DNA of 64,000 nt, taken from assembly GCA_025200525.1 (NCBI GenBank), contig CM045761.1, positions 134,046,223-134,110,222 on the forward strand. The letters run 5' to 3'. The position numbers and the translations under genes are program-made. A model generated the notes under the pieces. The model saw only the letters and a program-made list of their open reading frames with translations. It did not search any database and had not been told where the DNA came from. Source of the stretch: Camellia lanceoleosa (taxonomy: Eukaryota > Streptophyta > Magnoliopsida > Ericales > Theaceae). Position 1 is the first letter of the stretch. Every line of letters begins with the position of its first letter. This document shows positions 33,659-45,200 of this stretch, in pieces.

Positions 33659-35560
33659 ACAAACTTGAAGGTGTGAACTAAAAACTTGGGAATTTGGAAG
33701 CTAGGCTCAAGAATTAGCCATAATTGGAAGGGTTGAAGCTTCTAGGTGAGTAATTGAACTCAAATTCATGAGTTTAAGTTCATAACTAAGTGAATTCAAA
33801 GTATATATCAAGGTAAATACATGAATTAAGCTAAGCTTGGTGAACTTGAGATCATTAGATGCATGCACGTAAGAATTGGCCATAATTTTGCAAATTTGAA
33901 TGTAAAGCATGTTGATCATGTTATATTGAGGATTGTTTGACACATGCATGTAAGAATTTTCATGTATTGTTTATGCAAGACACAAAACATGGATTATTTA
34001 TATATGAAGTTCACGGTTTGAAATTTGATGAACTCTTGGAATTTTGATATAGAATTGAAGTTATCTTCAAATATATGTATTTGGGAGTATTCTTGCATAG
34101 TTGAGTGAGTTTAGCATGGAATTGGACCTTTGGATATATGACTTGAACTTCAAGCAAAATTCTAGAAATTCCAGAATTCGACCTGTCCGCTAGAGCGAAG
34201 AAAGTCTCGCTTGAGCGTGAAAAATAAACTCCCAGAAGTTTTGCAGAGATTTGCACGGTGGCTCGAGCTACAAATCTTGCACTTGAGCAAACTATGTTTT
34301 GCAAGACTTCTCGCTCGAGCATCAGAGGTCTCGCTCGAGTATAAAATTCATATAACCAGTACTTTTAAAGAGTTTTATAGACCGCTCAAGCAACCAAAGC
34401 TGTGCTCGAGCGGAGAGCCCTGTTTCAGAAATTTTGAAAAGTTATTTAATGTTCCATTTTCCATTCTCTTTCATTTCTAAACGCTCTTAGGCATGCATTG
34501 AATATTGTAAATGAACTAAAGGAATAAGAAAGAGGCCTAAGAGAAATAAATAAATTAAGAACGGATTGAATTGTTTATGATCCAATGTGTTATGAAATGT
34601 GCAGAGTCAAACACGAGGACTAATCCATCGACGGAACACTGTGAGTAATATTTTGGTAAAGATACTTTCAAGTATGCTATTTTCCAAATGCTACTTTTGT
34701 ACAAGTTTCATGGATTTGTTAATTTAAATGGTGAATGAGTATTCGATATGCCTAATGTTTGTATAAGGCTTTACGAAGAATATGAATTGGGCCTAAGGCC
34801 GTTTGATACATTTGATATGTGAGAGTTGGGCCTGAGGCCATTTGATACATGTAAATGTTTTGATGGGCCAAAGGCTGTTTGAATATGAATGTAATGGGTC
34901 AAAGGCCGCTTGAATAAAAAGGTGATCATGATCATGAATATGAAATGCACATAAGTGTGAGTATGGGAAATAATGGGCCCAAGGCCATTTAATATGAATT
35001 GGGCCCGAGGTTGTTTGATATAAATTGGGCATGATGTTGTCCGATGAACTTGACAAAGCTATGCAATGGACTTGAGGTGTCTGATATGTTTGATAAGGAT
35101 CTAAAATGGGCCCCAGGCCGTTTGACACATACAACAAAATCATAAAATGGGCCTAAGGCCATTTGTATATGAAATTCACGAGTTCGATGTACTTGATATG
35201 ACTTTATATGAATCTTATTCATCCAACCCCTTTACTTTGGTATTATTCATTGGGCATTAGCTTACTCTTATTTATATATATGTAGGCAATCAAAGAAATG
35301 TCCAACCACAGCCTTAGTGAAGATTGTAAGAAATGTCCAAGTTTTGTAGAGTCAGCCCGGATGTCTCACGCACAAGACACTATTTTTGTTTTTCTGTTTA
35401 CTCTTTTGCTATCTTGGTGGATCCGTTGGATCACCTATGTATATAAACTTTTTGTTTGGCTGGCCATATGTTTGTATGATCCTAGATAAACAAGATATTT
35501 ATTTTGGTTCATGGTGTGAGTTATTATTACATATATGGAAATGTTTTTGATATACCGTGT
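33209..35560 (+). mobile_element. Tekay-like LTR, 3' end truncated
   Basis: It starts TGTGATAACTC, a diverged form of the TGTAATAACCC start at 57840. It shares with that LTR, in order, GGAAAATCT, GATCAGCATGATTTT-like DNA, a palindrome cluster, the CACTGTGAGTAAT motif (34627-34639), GGGCCTAAGGCC repeats (34790-35170) and TGTAGGCAATCAA (35281). A (GA)n run lies at 33616-33657. The expected ...GGGCGTGACA end is missing; Tat-type LTR sequence takes over at about 35570. Confidence 0.6.
34185..34420. repeat. Cluster of GCTCGAGC-type palindromes
   Basis: At least eight variants of GCTCGAGC (GCTAGAGC, GCTTGAGC, GCTCGAGC, GCTCGAGT, GCTCAAGC) are spaced 15-60 bases apart. The cluster occupies the place where the related LTRs at 27954 and 57840 carry CCGCACGTGCGG words. 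Confidence 0.8.
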
Positions 35561-35569
35561 AAGCACAGC

Positions 35570-37830
35570 TTATTGGACAAAAATTTCTAAGCTTGCTTTC
35601 ACTTGAGCCCCTTTACTATTATTAAGATATCTTTAATCTTGTGTGAGGTCGGAGGTAATCTCATGATTACTGACCTGTTATGACCTTAATCTAATGGTTT
35701 TAATCCTCTTTTGAGGGTTTCTACTAACCAACGGCAAGATCTCTCTCATGCCTTAAATCATCCCTTGGTTGACACCTCTCTCATTAGAGGACTCTCACCT
35801 TGGACTTAACCGGTTAAAGAATGGATCGGTAATTAAAATGAGTAAATAAAACATGACAAGTAAAACTTGAGCAAGTTAAGCATGTTGTGTTGCATTGCAT
35901 GTGTTCAATCGAAAGTTATATTGAACATAAGGAAGATTGGAGCATTTCATACTCAAAGTGATGAAATGAGCCAATCTCCTTGGTCTTCATTGTCTTTGAT
36001 CACGCATGATAAGGTGATGGTCTTAAGTCTTGTATTTGGCATACAAGGAAGTTGTACTTCTTGGTTCTTTGGCCATCATGCATTGAGAATACTTGGTTGG
36101 TGGTTTTGGAGCCAAGAATTACACTCCTTTGACTTTGCATAATGATAAGGAGGGTAATGGTACACATATATTCCTTGAGAATACACTACTTTGCCTCTAT
36201 TTGCTCTCTGTTGCAATAAAAAGGGAAGTCCAAGAAATCAGTGGCCGACCAGCCACCAGAAGCAGTCGACCAGCCACCAATAGAAGCTGACAGCCACCAT
36301 TGGTAGCCAACTAGCTAGAAATGAATTTTGCACCAGTGTGTTCCTAAGTTGGAGCAAAGGCATTCTGGGAGTTAGCACAATTTTCAGAGATCAAATGAGT
36401 GTAAATAGAGGCGTCTGATGGCAAGGCGGTGGATTTTCGAGATGAAGCCGACCAAGCATGCATGCCTCCCTCGCCCTTGAGGCCATTTAAGTGCTTTAAT
36501 TAGTTAGCGTAGCTAATTGTTCAATTCAAATGTTGTACTTAATTAGTTAGTGTAACTAATTCTTCAATTCGGTTTGTAATTTATTAGCTTAGAATAAGTT
36601 AGTTAATTAGTTTTGTGTTGTAATAGTTAGCTTAATTAGCGTAGCTAGTTAGTTTATTTATTCGGACCCTCCTTCGCGAGGGCATAATGTCGTAATAAGC
36701 GTGTGTGTGTGTGTGCATGTCTTCCAACCCCACGTCTTTCTCCCTTTTACTTAACCGCTTTCGATGGTTAGTTTAGGGACATTTTCAATTAGCATACCTT
36801 ATGCTTGCATGTTTGCATCATTTATTTGTATTGCATGCATTGAGGCTCGGCACATCATTCAAACTGCATTGTCAATTCAATACACTTTCTTGAATACGTG
36901 TTTCAAGTATGCTATCAAAGTGTTGCAAATACCATGATTAGGTAGCCAAGCCTGTTGCATTATTGCATGTGTTGCATCAGGCATCTTGTATAGTTCGGAT
37001 CATGCATCTTTCTAACTAGCTTTTGTTTTGGCTTGGAGTAGTCGGTGAGTTTTTTATGCTTTAGCATGCTTACATGAGTGTGATTGCCATATTGCCATGT
37101 TTCACCTGCTTACCATGAGGCTATGTGCTTACTTGCTAAATTGCATGAATGCCTGTGGATGAAGGCTTTGTTGCTTAAATTGGAACAATTCAACGAGTAT
37201 GAGTTTTAAGCCCACTTTACGAAGTGGCAAATCATGTTTTAAGCCCACTATGTTTAGTGGCAAATCCGCGTTTTAGCCCACTTGAGGGTAGCAAATTCAA
37301 ACCATTTTCGAAAGCAAACATGAATTGAATTCGTTCCAATTCTTGCGATTTTAGCCTATACTTGTATGTGTGTGTCACATAGTAAAGTTAGCTAAATAAC
37401 TGGAATAAGAACACATGAGATTTATAAAACAACATATCATGATAGTAGAGGCCGATCTTTGATTGGGTGAACGGGGTGTTCATTTCTAGACCTTCCCCTC
37501 TCGTACCCAAGTTCCTAAGCCAAGGCAACTTTAGTGATGACGGACACGTGGCTTTTGGTACGAGTCAGGGTTTCCTAAATTTTTCAAAAATAAAATATTT
37601 AGGTGGCGACTCTGTAATCTGGCAAAGCATTCCAGTTTTGGCATTATTTGATTTAAAATCGATTTTCTAAAATAATTTGTCGGATTGGACTCTTTGGTGT
37701 TTATCAGTTTCACATTGCACTTTGTGAAACTAGATTCAGAACCGTGACAGGAATCCGAACTGTAGGACCAATTCGAGCTCTCCGAAAGGAGGGCGTGAAA
37801 AAGTCGAGCTATAGCAATACAATGCAACAT
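35570..37830 (+). mobile_element. Tat/Ogre-type LTR, 5' end missing
   Basis: The segment matches the 3' two-thirds of the LTRs at 21761 and 43377, including GGCC palindromes at 36239-36300, CCAACCCCACGTCTTTCTCC (36725), CTCTCGTACCCAAGTTCC, TTTAGGTGGCGACTCTGTAA (37599) and a terminal ...GTCGAGCTA. No primer-binding site follows. The TGTAGACACC start is absent, so the left part was lost, apparently at the junction with the Tekay-like LTR. Confidence 0.65.
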
Positions 37831-38175
37831 AATTGATACGATATGATGCGATATAATACGTAACAGGTTTGAAAAAGCTAAACAAAAATGGTATTGAAAA
37901 CACCTCACAAATATCTCTGACTTACCGCTTAGAGGTTCTCAGATGTTCAAAGACGATACAACTTTGCTTAAACTGTAGGTTGGGGCATTTTTCACTTCAG
38001 AGAAATGACGTCTCCGAAATTACGTTTCAGAATTTTCTGAAGCTGAAACAAACTTAAATCCTTTAGTTCTTCACTTTGGGATGCATACAAGACTCTCCAT
38101 TCTCAAAATAGGCAAGATCTCAGCAGAAAATAGCTCTGGACTAGCTATAGAGCTAGCCAGTCACTTGATCTGTAT

Positions 38176-38258
38176 GGCCGGCCACTTAGGTAGCCAACTG
38201 GCCACCCATGGCAGTTTAGGGGCATTTTGGGGTTTTCGGCTCGGGTTCTATTTAAAAC
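38176..38258 (+). promoter_or_regulatory. Promoter of the PMD gene: GGCCGGCC cluster and TATA
   Basis: GGCCGGCC (38176) and CTGGCCACC (38209) precede the TATA-like CTATTTAAAAC (38249) by 40-70 bases. A CT-rich leader with a TTTCTCTCTCTAG block lies between it and the ATG at 38616. The same arrangement occurs upstream of the DUF7745-like gene and in the Tat LTRs. Confidence 0.5.
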
Positions 38259-39714
38259 ACAACAAAGCCTCATTTCCTTACTCCACACCATCTGAAAACA
38301 CCTCCCCTCATTCTCTAGGTATTTTCTCTCTCTAGATTTGCGCTCTATACACGTTACCCAACGCCCTACGCAAACTTTTTTCATAAAACACCTTTGGCCC
38401 TCTACGTTTTGAACTGAGTGGATTTTGTTTTCATTGAGTTTTTGGGTTTTTCATCACTTTGGGCCTATTTCCCTATTTTTTTTCCTTGGGTTTCGCACTT
38501 TTTCTCGGGTTTTAAGTTTTCCTCTCATTTTCTCTCTCCTAAGGTTTGACTTTTGACTTTTTCACCATTTTTTCCTCATTTTTCCCATTTTCACTCTTTG
38601 CCTACTACATTACTCATGGAGGATGACCTTCCCCATGACAGTGCTCATTCTGAGGTACCGATACTCTCACCTACTGATGGGGTCGAGGAGCCCATAATTG
38701 ATGGGGGCTGATGGAGCAGCAGAGGACGCTGCCGCAGACGTCGAGGGAAAAAAGATATACTCTCTAGGGGCTGAGCCCGAGCTATTACCATTGAGGTTGA
38801 GGCCATTCGACCCGGCCACTTACTACCCTCGGATGCACGCGATGGCCCCCAACGGCATGCTGCAGTTTGAGGATTTTGCGATGGGCATGCCTGAGGATGT
38901 TCTGCTGAGGGAGCAGGCCTCCCATCTTTCACATGACGCCATGGAGGTAAAAAATTTACTTTTATGCACTTTACTTTCTTGTCATTTCAGTACTACCTTT
39001 CATTATTTTCTTTCACTCTATAACAAACTAATGCTTTCCTTCTTTCTTTGTCAACACAGGGTGATGCCCGCTCCTAGAGAGGATATGGGGCAGTGACAAT
39101 AAGGGGCTGGTATCATGAGCTCCCCGTTCGGCTCCGCGATCAAGTTGATGAGGAGGGCTTCGGCCTATTCTACTCTAGACTCTCGCGACTACTGGCTAGC
39201 CGGGCCTTAGTCAGAGCTTTAATGGAGAGGTGGAGAGACACCACCAACTCCTTTCACTTCTCTTCCACCGGGGAGATGATGATGGCTCCCTACGACTTTT
39301 CGATGATCACCGGCTTAAGAGTAAGGGGTGATCCGATCCCTTTCAACATGGACATGGGCCAATGGAAGGCTGCATGGATTCATCTGCTCGAGGCACGCCC
39401 TCCACTGGATAGGCCAACTATGGTTCGATATAACTAGTTCCATGATCACTTCCATGGGCGTCAGCCAGAGACATAGGAGGAGGTGGAGCAGTACACACGG
39501 GGCTTTTTCATTTACCTCCTCAGTACCACCTTGTTTGCGAACATGTGGAATACCATAGGCCTGTACCTACTAAGTGCCCTTGTGACGTTGCACCAGGTGA
39601 GATTCTACGACTGAGGTGGAGCTGGTCTCGCCATGCTCTACGGATACATGAGCTCCGATTCCCGCAAGAAGGGCAACAAGGTCAGTGGCTATTGGAGACC
39701 TTGAGAGGTACACA

Positions 39715-40010
39715 CTGCGCTTTTATTTTGGTTCTTTTCTACTTTACACATTCTGTCTTCATTTTTGTTCATAGATTGTGCTTCCTGCTTTGCACTTTCT
39801 ATCTTTATTTTTATTCACATATTGTGCTTTTTGTTTCTCACTTTCTGTCTTTGTTTCTATTCACACACTATGCTTTCTGGTTTGCACTTTCTGTCTTTAT
39901 TTCTGTTCACACATTATGCTTTCTGCTTCACACTTTCTATTTTTATTTTTGTTCACACATTGTGCTTTCTGCTTTGTACTTTTCTATCTTTATTTATGTT
40001 CATACATGTT
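39715..40010. repeat. Minisatellite in PMD intron 2, 46-bp unit
   Basis: TGCTTTCTG or a variant occurs at 39779, 39825, 39871, 39917 and 39963, exactly 46 bases apart, with TTCACACATT and TGCACTTTCTGTC between. The unit is pyrimidine-rich and fills nearly the whole intron. Confidence 0.9.
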
Positions 40011-41164
40011 GACTCACAAATTGATCTCTCCTTCGCAGCTCTAGGTATTTGCATATTTCCTAGCCCTTGCCTTGGTGCCGAAGGACGAGATAGACCCAAC
40101 CGTGCCCTACTCCCAACGGTACGACGGTAAATGCCACTCTCGGTGCCATGACGACACCATCTTCACCTACTACCCTCAATACTTTGACATAGTGACAGTG
40201 TAAGAGGTAGCATACTCACTTCTACTCCATTTCCAAGTTTAATGCTATTGCTCTAATAACTGAAACAAATGACAAATGACAACTGCACATTCCCTGTTTG
40301 TAGGTGGCATGGCAACCTGGGCAATGATGCCGGCTGGGATACAAGACCAGTATGTCGAGTCCTGGGCTACTTCGTGATTTCAGATCATATTGGAGGGCCC
40401 TTTCTACCGGGTTTGGTATCTGGGAGAGCGGTTTGTGTGCCAGACTCTAGGCTTACCTGCTCCGGTTGTTCCTACCCCTTCTCTGATATCCACGAAGATA
40501 GCTGATAACCTACCTGTTGAGGCTATCGTACATTACATGGCAGGGCAGGACGCTGACTTTTTCTGAGAGGTTGGGGATTATGCAGCCTTTATTCGGACCC
40601 ATCTCATGCCGTCCTTGACCAGAGTTCACGCAAGTGATGCTGCAAGTGCCCCCGTGGCTGGAGGGGCTGCTTGTGCCGCCGAGGCTGATGTTGAAGGGGC
40701 CCTTTCTACTATGCACGCAGTTGGTTGGTCAGTGATTCTAATCGCGATCCCCTATTCGTGGTCGAATGGGACAACCTATCAAATTTTGATAAAGCCACCG
40801 AAGGTAGAGCACAAATATGTCAGGGATCCTAACGCGCTGCAGGTATGAACCTTGCTTTATAGTTTGCATTTCACATTCCCCTTTTGGATACTAATTGGTC
40901 AAACTCACTTGTAAGCACTTAGGGAATATGTAGACGGCCTCCTCGGGTTGGTCGCTTCCCTAGTCCAAATGGTATGGAGGAGAGAGACATTGCTTGCTCT
41001 CCTCGGCATCCCAGTATTCTACTTTTTCTCATGCATTTCATTACTTGTCCATACTGTTCTGCACCACACTGCACTGATATGCCATTCTCACACTAAATCT
41101 GCATCATACTGTGCTAATATGCCATATTCATACTGACTTTGCAATATACTCATACTGTATTCTG

Positions 41165-41260
41165 CATTCTGCATCACATTCATACTGAATCTGTATTATG
41201 CATCACACTCACATTGAATCTATATTCTGCATCGCACTTACATTGAATTCTAACACTCTA
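41165..41260. repeat. Minisatellite in PMD intron 5, 29-bp unit
   Basis: GCATCACA/GCATCGCA occurs at 41171, 41200 and 41229 with CATTGAATCT-like spacers. Looser copies of the same words (TGCATCATACTG, CATACTG) extend back to about 41050. Confidence 0.8.
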
Positions 41261-41682
41261 CTTCTTGTTTTTAGATTCCATCTATACCGGTGGCACCAGC
41301 GACACCGACAGTGCTGGCGGTACCCGTGACACCTCCTCTGGCTGTAGAGAGGAGATGTAGGTAGGCTCCTGTTCGTGGTAGGGGTGAGGGCAGAAACAAG
41401 GATGCCTGGAATGAGAGCGGGAAGTCTGAGCCGCAAGAGACTCTCTCTTCTTCAAAGCTGCCCTTGAGTGGAGACGACGCCGAGACCAGTGGCGCTGAGG
41501 AGACAAAAAGTGGATGCTTTGAGTTTGAGAGCGGGGATGATGATGCTGGCTTCAGGTTTAAGAGTAGAGAGGACAATACTGGCTCTGAGCCCGATTCCTC
41601 TAACAACAACAGTGCCGACAAAGATAGTGCCCCCAAGTCCCCTTCTCGGAAGAGGACGAAGGGGGCCTCCCGAGTTGATTGA

Positions 41683-42134
41683 TATGACTGATACAATTTT
41701 TTTGTGCTATTTTTCTTATTTTCTTTTGTTTAGGTAGTTAGCACATGTATAGCTTCAGATAGGACTTTACTTTTTGTTTTCAAGCATTTGTACTATGATC
41801 AGGGTAAAACCCTATAGTTTTATAAAACAAGTTTTGTTTTGCATAACATATTTGGATGGCGTCACACTTGCATAAAATTGGAATTGAATTTGAAAACTGC
41901 TTGTATATGAATATTGTTCGTAACTGGATATTGAGTCAATCACTGACCCAAAATATAAAATACAACTCAATAACTGAAAAGCAAACTAAAACAAAATAGT
42001 CTAAACATAGTTATTTACACTTTGCTAAAAAAGGACTAAAAAAAAAAAAGAGCTTAAAGCGAAAAGACTAGAACAAGACAACACTGCCCAACTACCTGGC
42101 TAATAGAGGTGGTTGGCCAGCCACTTGAAGGGAC
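41683..42134. other. Spacer between PMD and DUF7745-like genes
   Basis: Probably the 3' untranslated region of the PMD gene, then AT-rich spacer with no coding signal. Confidence 0.5.
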
Positions 42135-42230
42135 GGCCGGCCAGGAGAAGTGGCCGGCCAGCCTAGTGTTATGGGTGGACAACTATCTAATAGCTGGCAT
42201 CCACTCACACAACTTTATCCTCTATAAAAG
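42135..42230 (+). promoter_or_regulatory. Promoter of the DUF7745-like gene: GGCCGGCC pair and TATA
   Basis: GGCCGGCC at 42135 and 42152 is followed 62 bases later by a strong TATA box, CTATAAAAGG (42222). A TTGGCCAGCCACTT word precedes the pair. The ATG is at 42288, giving a short leader. Confidence 0.6.
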
Positions 42231-42287
42231 GTCCCCCTTCACTGTTTCTTTGACAGAACTTCACTTTTCCTATTGTTTCCTCTGAAA

Positions 42288-45200
42288 ATGGAGATATTCC
42301 TTGCTGAGAAGCTCAAGGATTGGATAGCCACTTTGGACGGCGCAAAAAAGGTAAATTTTTGGGGTTTCAGCATAAATACGCTTTTTCTGTTGAGCCGTAC
42401 TTCGCTTTGTTTTCCATTCCTCTACACCGTGGTCTGATGCTGGAAGCTGGTTACACATGTGTTTTGCTTCAGAGCACAAGAGATATGCCCTACGCTCGAA
42501 GAATTTTAGGCTTTCATAGAGTCCAGGCGTGATGAGAAAATTATGCCTTAGCCCCGTTTTGGCCATGCACGGGCCCTGGAATGGATGTATGGGCTTACTT
42601 TGCATAAGGCTAGGTCTCTGGCTCATGACTGGGAGTTAGAAATTCCCAATTTGATTCATCGATTTTCGGGTATTGGAGATAGGGTTGACCTTCTCTGGCG
42701 AGGTTATTGCCAACATGCCCTCTATTTATGCTTGCTAGCATTAGGTTAATCGAAGTGGCCCAATATCTGAAAGAGGGTAAGACTTGCATTGGTTTAGCAC
42801 TGGCCGAGACCGTGATGGGTTTAGATGCTTTTCGTCGGCAAGACACCACTCAATTTGCAGGGAGTCCACTGCTTCTCTAGGTATCATTTACCACCCTTTT
42901 TATTTATGATGCTCACATCACTCAGCACTCATTTTTTATTTTTCCACGTTGCCCTTTTCTTACTTTTCTCTCAACACACATTTCTCTCTTCTTTAATTTC
43001 TCTTATTTTTATCCATTCCCAAGTGTGGTTGCTGGATATGCTGAAAGTGGTGGATGCCTGTCTCGAGTATGCAATTAGAGCCTACTTCTTTCGCTAATGG
43101 CTAATGGATTTCCCTTCAGAGGGATTGTTGTGTGACTGGATGTGCAGCAGATCTGCGACAGACATCACTTGGCATTGCCCCTGGCTTAATGTGGCTAAGA
43201 TGGGCTACAGCATGTCCCGACAACCGGGCATATAGTTGATTGGCCTCATGCACTGCTTGTTCTATTTTCCATTCAGTTCAGACGCCAGTTTGGACATGAT
43301 CAGACTTGTCCGGAGGAAGGGATGGAACACTTAGCTCCATTTTCTGTTCGTGGTTCGCACTTGACTTGGTACCTCATGTAGACACCCCATTTTTCACCGA
43401 CCTTAAAACTCAGATGTCATCGATTGAGCACTCGGTGATGGTGCATGTTGTGCTCGTTATGAGGTTTCGGAGTTTCGACTGAGAGCCTTGCCCTCGGACC
43501 TCAGGACCCTTTTATGCTTTGCCTCGCTTTGCGAACCAGGTCTTGTTTTCCCTTCCAGAAGGGAGAGAGAGGTCTTGTAGACCATCTCTCAGTGGCCATA
43601 GGATACTTTTCGTGGTCATAGGCCACTTTTCCAATTTGGAGACCAGTTTTCGATTTTCGGAGCCGTTGACCGTGCGCCTCGGTTCGGGACCGCTTAACTT
43701 TCTCCGTTTGGCACGGTTTGTGGCACACACATTGCTTCCTCTCTCTAGATGGACATTGTGGCCCGGGAGACCACCTTTGTGGTTGCATGCCACTTTCGAT
43801 GCTTAACAGCCTATATTCAGGGCACCCGGCTGCGTGTTTTGACCTGTGAACCCTCGTTTTGCATCCGTCTTGGTTCATTTTTGGCATGGACCTTGTTTTC
43901 ATTGTTTGGGAGGTGGTACAAGGGTGGGAGACCACCTTTTCTCCTTGGAGACCACTTTTCTCCCGCCAGCCGATTTTCTTGTCAGGAAGTTGGTCTCCTT
44001 GGTCTTTGGGCCACATTTACTGGTCTCCCACCATACCACTAGCTTGCATTCAGTTGGAAGACCACCAAATGGGGCTGCCGACCAGTTTTCTTTGAGTTGA
44101 ACCTTTTGAACTGGTCGGCCGACTAGGGGAAGTGGTCGGCCGACCACCTGAACAGGTCGGCCTGCCTCCCCCAGTTTTGTCTTTATAAGTTGTTGCCAGC
44201 CGTGCCAATTGGAAGGCACAGATTGGATCCTCCATACACGTGTATAGAGGATCTTCAACCTTGGTTTTTAGCTTCTTTGAGAAGCTTTGGTCCCTTTTGG
44301 TTATAAAGAAGGGCCTCCCCCTCCTTTGTGAGGGTTCAGAAGTTGGTTGAAGGCATACACATATCCCTCTCTATATCTCACTATTTTGAGCTCCAAAGTG
44401 TATTGTTCTTGGACCTTTGCACACCACCTCATAGCCTAACCCTTCCACCATTGCTTGGAGCTTCTTCGAGGCCATTTTTAGAGGTTTAGGAGTTGGGTTT
44501 TGGGTCCAGAAGTTGCTGTCTTGCTGAGCTTCAAGGGTAACACACTTTTTCCCTCTTTTAAGCTTTATTTTGATCCATCTCTTAGCCTTATTTTCATGCA
44601 TATTTGAGCTTTGTTGTCAACTAAAAAAAGTCTTTTTTTGAGGTCCTTTTGATGTTTGTTTAAGGCTCTTTTGGTGTTGAGGGTCTTCTACCCTCTTGCA
44701 TGCCTCATTTGGCCTTGTTTTGTGCCATGCCATAGGGCCTTTGAGCTAATCCTTGCTTGGCCTTTTAGCCAATGAAATCTAGTGGATTTTCAGTGGTTGG
44801 CATGTGGTTTTGAGGTCCTAAATCAGAGAGGGGTGACCCTCTCTCTTTTTGATCTTGTTTGCTTGCATTTTGGCCTATCAAAGGAGCCTTCATTTGCACA
44901 CCTCCAAGCCTTATTTCAGGCCCTTTTTAGTGACTTTTAGGGCCTGCGTAGGCTCTGTCCAGAGTTGGTTTTGTCACCTTGGGTGTGTCTCTTGCATGTG
45001 TAGAATAACCCCTCTTATAGCCTATCAAAGGAGCATGACATTCTTGCATGCATTGATCATGTTTCAGTGGGTTTTTTGGGCTTTATTTGGTATATCATGT
45101 CTCTAACTTTTGCTGGTTTAGTGGCCTCTTGAATGCTTCATATGCTTGTAGTGTAATCCATGTTTACTAGCTCACATCGCATGTTGTTTTAGCCCGTGAT

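Larger units (their letters stand above)
38616..41682 (+). pseudogene. Plant mobile domain (PMD) gene, six exons, broken
   Basis: Exons by splice signal and frame are about 38616-38946, 39060-39707, 40039-40199, 40304-40842, 40923-41010 and 41275-41682. Exon 2 carries the PMD core: GWYHELPVRLRDQV, FGLFYSRLSRLLAS, MMAPYDFSMITGLRVRG, then FIYLLSTTLFAN and KGNKVSGYW. The MITGLRVxG and TTLFAN blocks are standard for this family (aminotransferase-like plant mobile domain, PF10536), found in MAIN/MAIL1 and in many transposons. The last exon gives an acidic Ser/Asp-rich tail ending in a basic RKRTKGASRVD. It is dead: a one-base frameshift in a G run near 38702, a TAG early in exon 2, a stop after TMVRYN, and others. 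It lies antisense to the Tat gag-pol to its right and has its own TATA box. Confidence 0.75.

Noticed and set aside
39545..40130. Overlapping plus-strand frames of 88-155 codons
   Set aside because: They translate the 46-bp minisatellite in PMD intron 2; the unit is pyrimidine-rich, which keeps several frames open.
43501..44258. Frames on both strands up to 171 codons inside the LTR
   Set aside because: They lie within the LTR across its palindrome cluster, on both strands at once, with no domain.
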